Source: an uncultured Candidatus Altimarinota bacterium (GTDB taxonomy: Bacteria > Patescibacteriota > Gracilibacteria > CAIRYL01). Taken from it: a stretch of DNA of 5,421 bases. Positions 5,145-5,421 of this stretch are shown one piece after another. Each line of letters opens with the position of its first letter. The stretch's first letter is position 1. Location of the stretch: NCBI GenBank assembly GCA_947311665.1, contig CAMZLA010000012.1, positions 1-5,421 on the forward strand, written 5' to 3'. The position numbers and the translations under genes are program-made. Under the pieces are notes generated by a model. The model made no database searches. It was not told the origin of the DNA and saw only the letters and a program-made list of their open reading frames with translations.

Positions 5145-5373
5145 ATTGGGAGTAAGGAGTTGGAGCAAGGGGTTGGGAGTGAGGATTGGGGAAAGGGGTT
5201 GGGACTGAGAAGTTGGAGCAAGAAGATGGGCATGAGGTGTTCGTTTAAAGGGTTGGGAGTAAAGGTTTGGTGCAAGAGGTTGTGAGTGAGGGGTTGGAGA
5301 AAGGAATTGAGAGTGAGGTGATGAGTAAAGGGGATGGGAGTGAGGGGTGAGTGCAAAGGGTTGGAAGTGAGAA
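5145..5373. repeat. degenerate G-rich 27-nt tandem repeat made of alternating 14- and 13-nt units
   Basis: About 17 consecutive units can be cut by eye with a strict length alternation: 14-mers near GTTGGGAGTGAGGG (e.g. 5172-5185, 5252-5265, 5279-5292, 5333-5346) and 13-mers near GTTGGAGCAAGGG (e.g. 5159-5171, 5212-5224, 5293-5305). One 13-mer slot is 12 nt (5186-5197). Copies differ mostly by G/A and G/T changes; C occurs almost only at one position of the 13-mer. The tract is far richer in G than the AT-rich genes beside it. The minus strand is open in one frame (5356-5123, 77 codons) because 27 is a multiple of three, but its Pro/Leu/Thr-rich product matches nothing I know. No gene is supported. 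The function, if any, is unknown. Confidence 0.8.
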
Positions 5374-5393
5374 CTTAAAGAAAAAAAGAAAAA

Positions 5394-5421
5394 GTGGGGG
5401 GTGGGGTGGGGGGGGGGTGGG
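5394..5421 (+). repeat. near-homopolymeric G/T tract at the window end
   Basis: After an A-rich stretch (5378-5393), the last 28 bases hold only G and T, with G runs of 6, 4, 10 and 3 separated by single T. It could form a G-quadruplex. It could equally be a low-quality sequence end or assembly artefact, since it sits at the very edge. Confidence 0.6.

Noticed and set aside
5125..5208. Small plus-strand frame starting at ATG 5125 after the rplS terminator
   Set aside because: About 27 codons, composed of repeat units, no ribosome binding site or promoter; not supported as a gene.
5123..5356. 77-codon open frame on the minus strand across the G-rich repeat
   Set aside because: It is open because the 27-nt period is divisible by three and the strand is C-rich with few stops; the Pro/Leu/Thr-rich product has no recognisable fold or start signal.
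5145..5373. CRISPR array
   Set aside because: Units of 13-14 nt are contiguous, with no unique spacers and no repeat of 23-40 nt; it is a tandem minisatellite.

Overview
The window is AT-rich bacterial DNA carrying short, tightly packed housekeeping genes. Small genes, no TGA stop codons and no Shine-Dalgarno sequence at normal spacing before any of the eight starts would suit a reduced-genome lineage such as Patescibacteria/CPR (the Gracilibacteria-Peregrinibacteria side is possible). That placement is inference: there is no rRNA or other decisive marker. CGA is read as arginine (for example in the GAPDH GRIGR motif) and no gene carries an internal TGA, so the genes read correctly with the standard code.

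Layout, left to right. 1-140: N-terminus of recF on the minus strand, cut by the window edge. 219-785: pdxT on the plus strand, divergent from recF and ending in a 15-bp perfect hairpin that covers its stop codon. 857-1888: glyceraldehyde-3-phosphate dehydrogenase on the minus strand, convergent with pdxT. 1970-2263: rpmB (bL28) on the minus strand, separated from gap by a hairpin terminator. 2396-3313: a class I fructose-1,6-bisphosphatase with sedoheptulose-bisphosphatase-like signatures, divergent from rpmB. 3322-4170: a divergent Lgt-family membrane protein on the minus strand, 8 bp tail-to-tail with fbp. 4389-4589 and 4665-5054: rpmG (bL33) and rplS (bL19) on the plus strand, each followed by a hairpin. 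5119-5421: no gene; a G-rich, C-poor tract of alternating 14- and 13-nt units (27-nt period), ending in almost pure G.

The genes cover triose/hexose phosphate metabolism (GAPDH, FBPase/SBPase), vitamin B6 synthesis (PdxT, whose partner PdxS is not here), ribosome assembly (bL28, bL33, bL19), lipoprotein modification (Lgt-like) and DNA repair (RecF). Strand switches and a terminator after most genes indicate mostly single-gene transcription units rather than one operon.

No clear new multi-gene system is visible. The most unusual items are the 27-nt G-rich repeat tract, the Lgt homologue lacking the usual catalytic positions, the SBPase-like hybrid signatures of the FBPase, and the rpmG leader, where the best Shine-Dalgarno sequence of the window precedes a five-codon micro-ORF instead of the gene.
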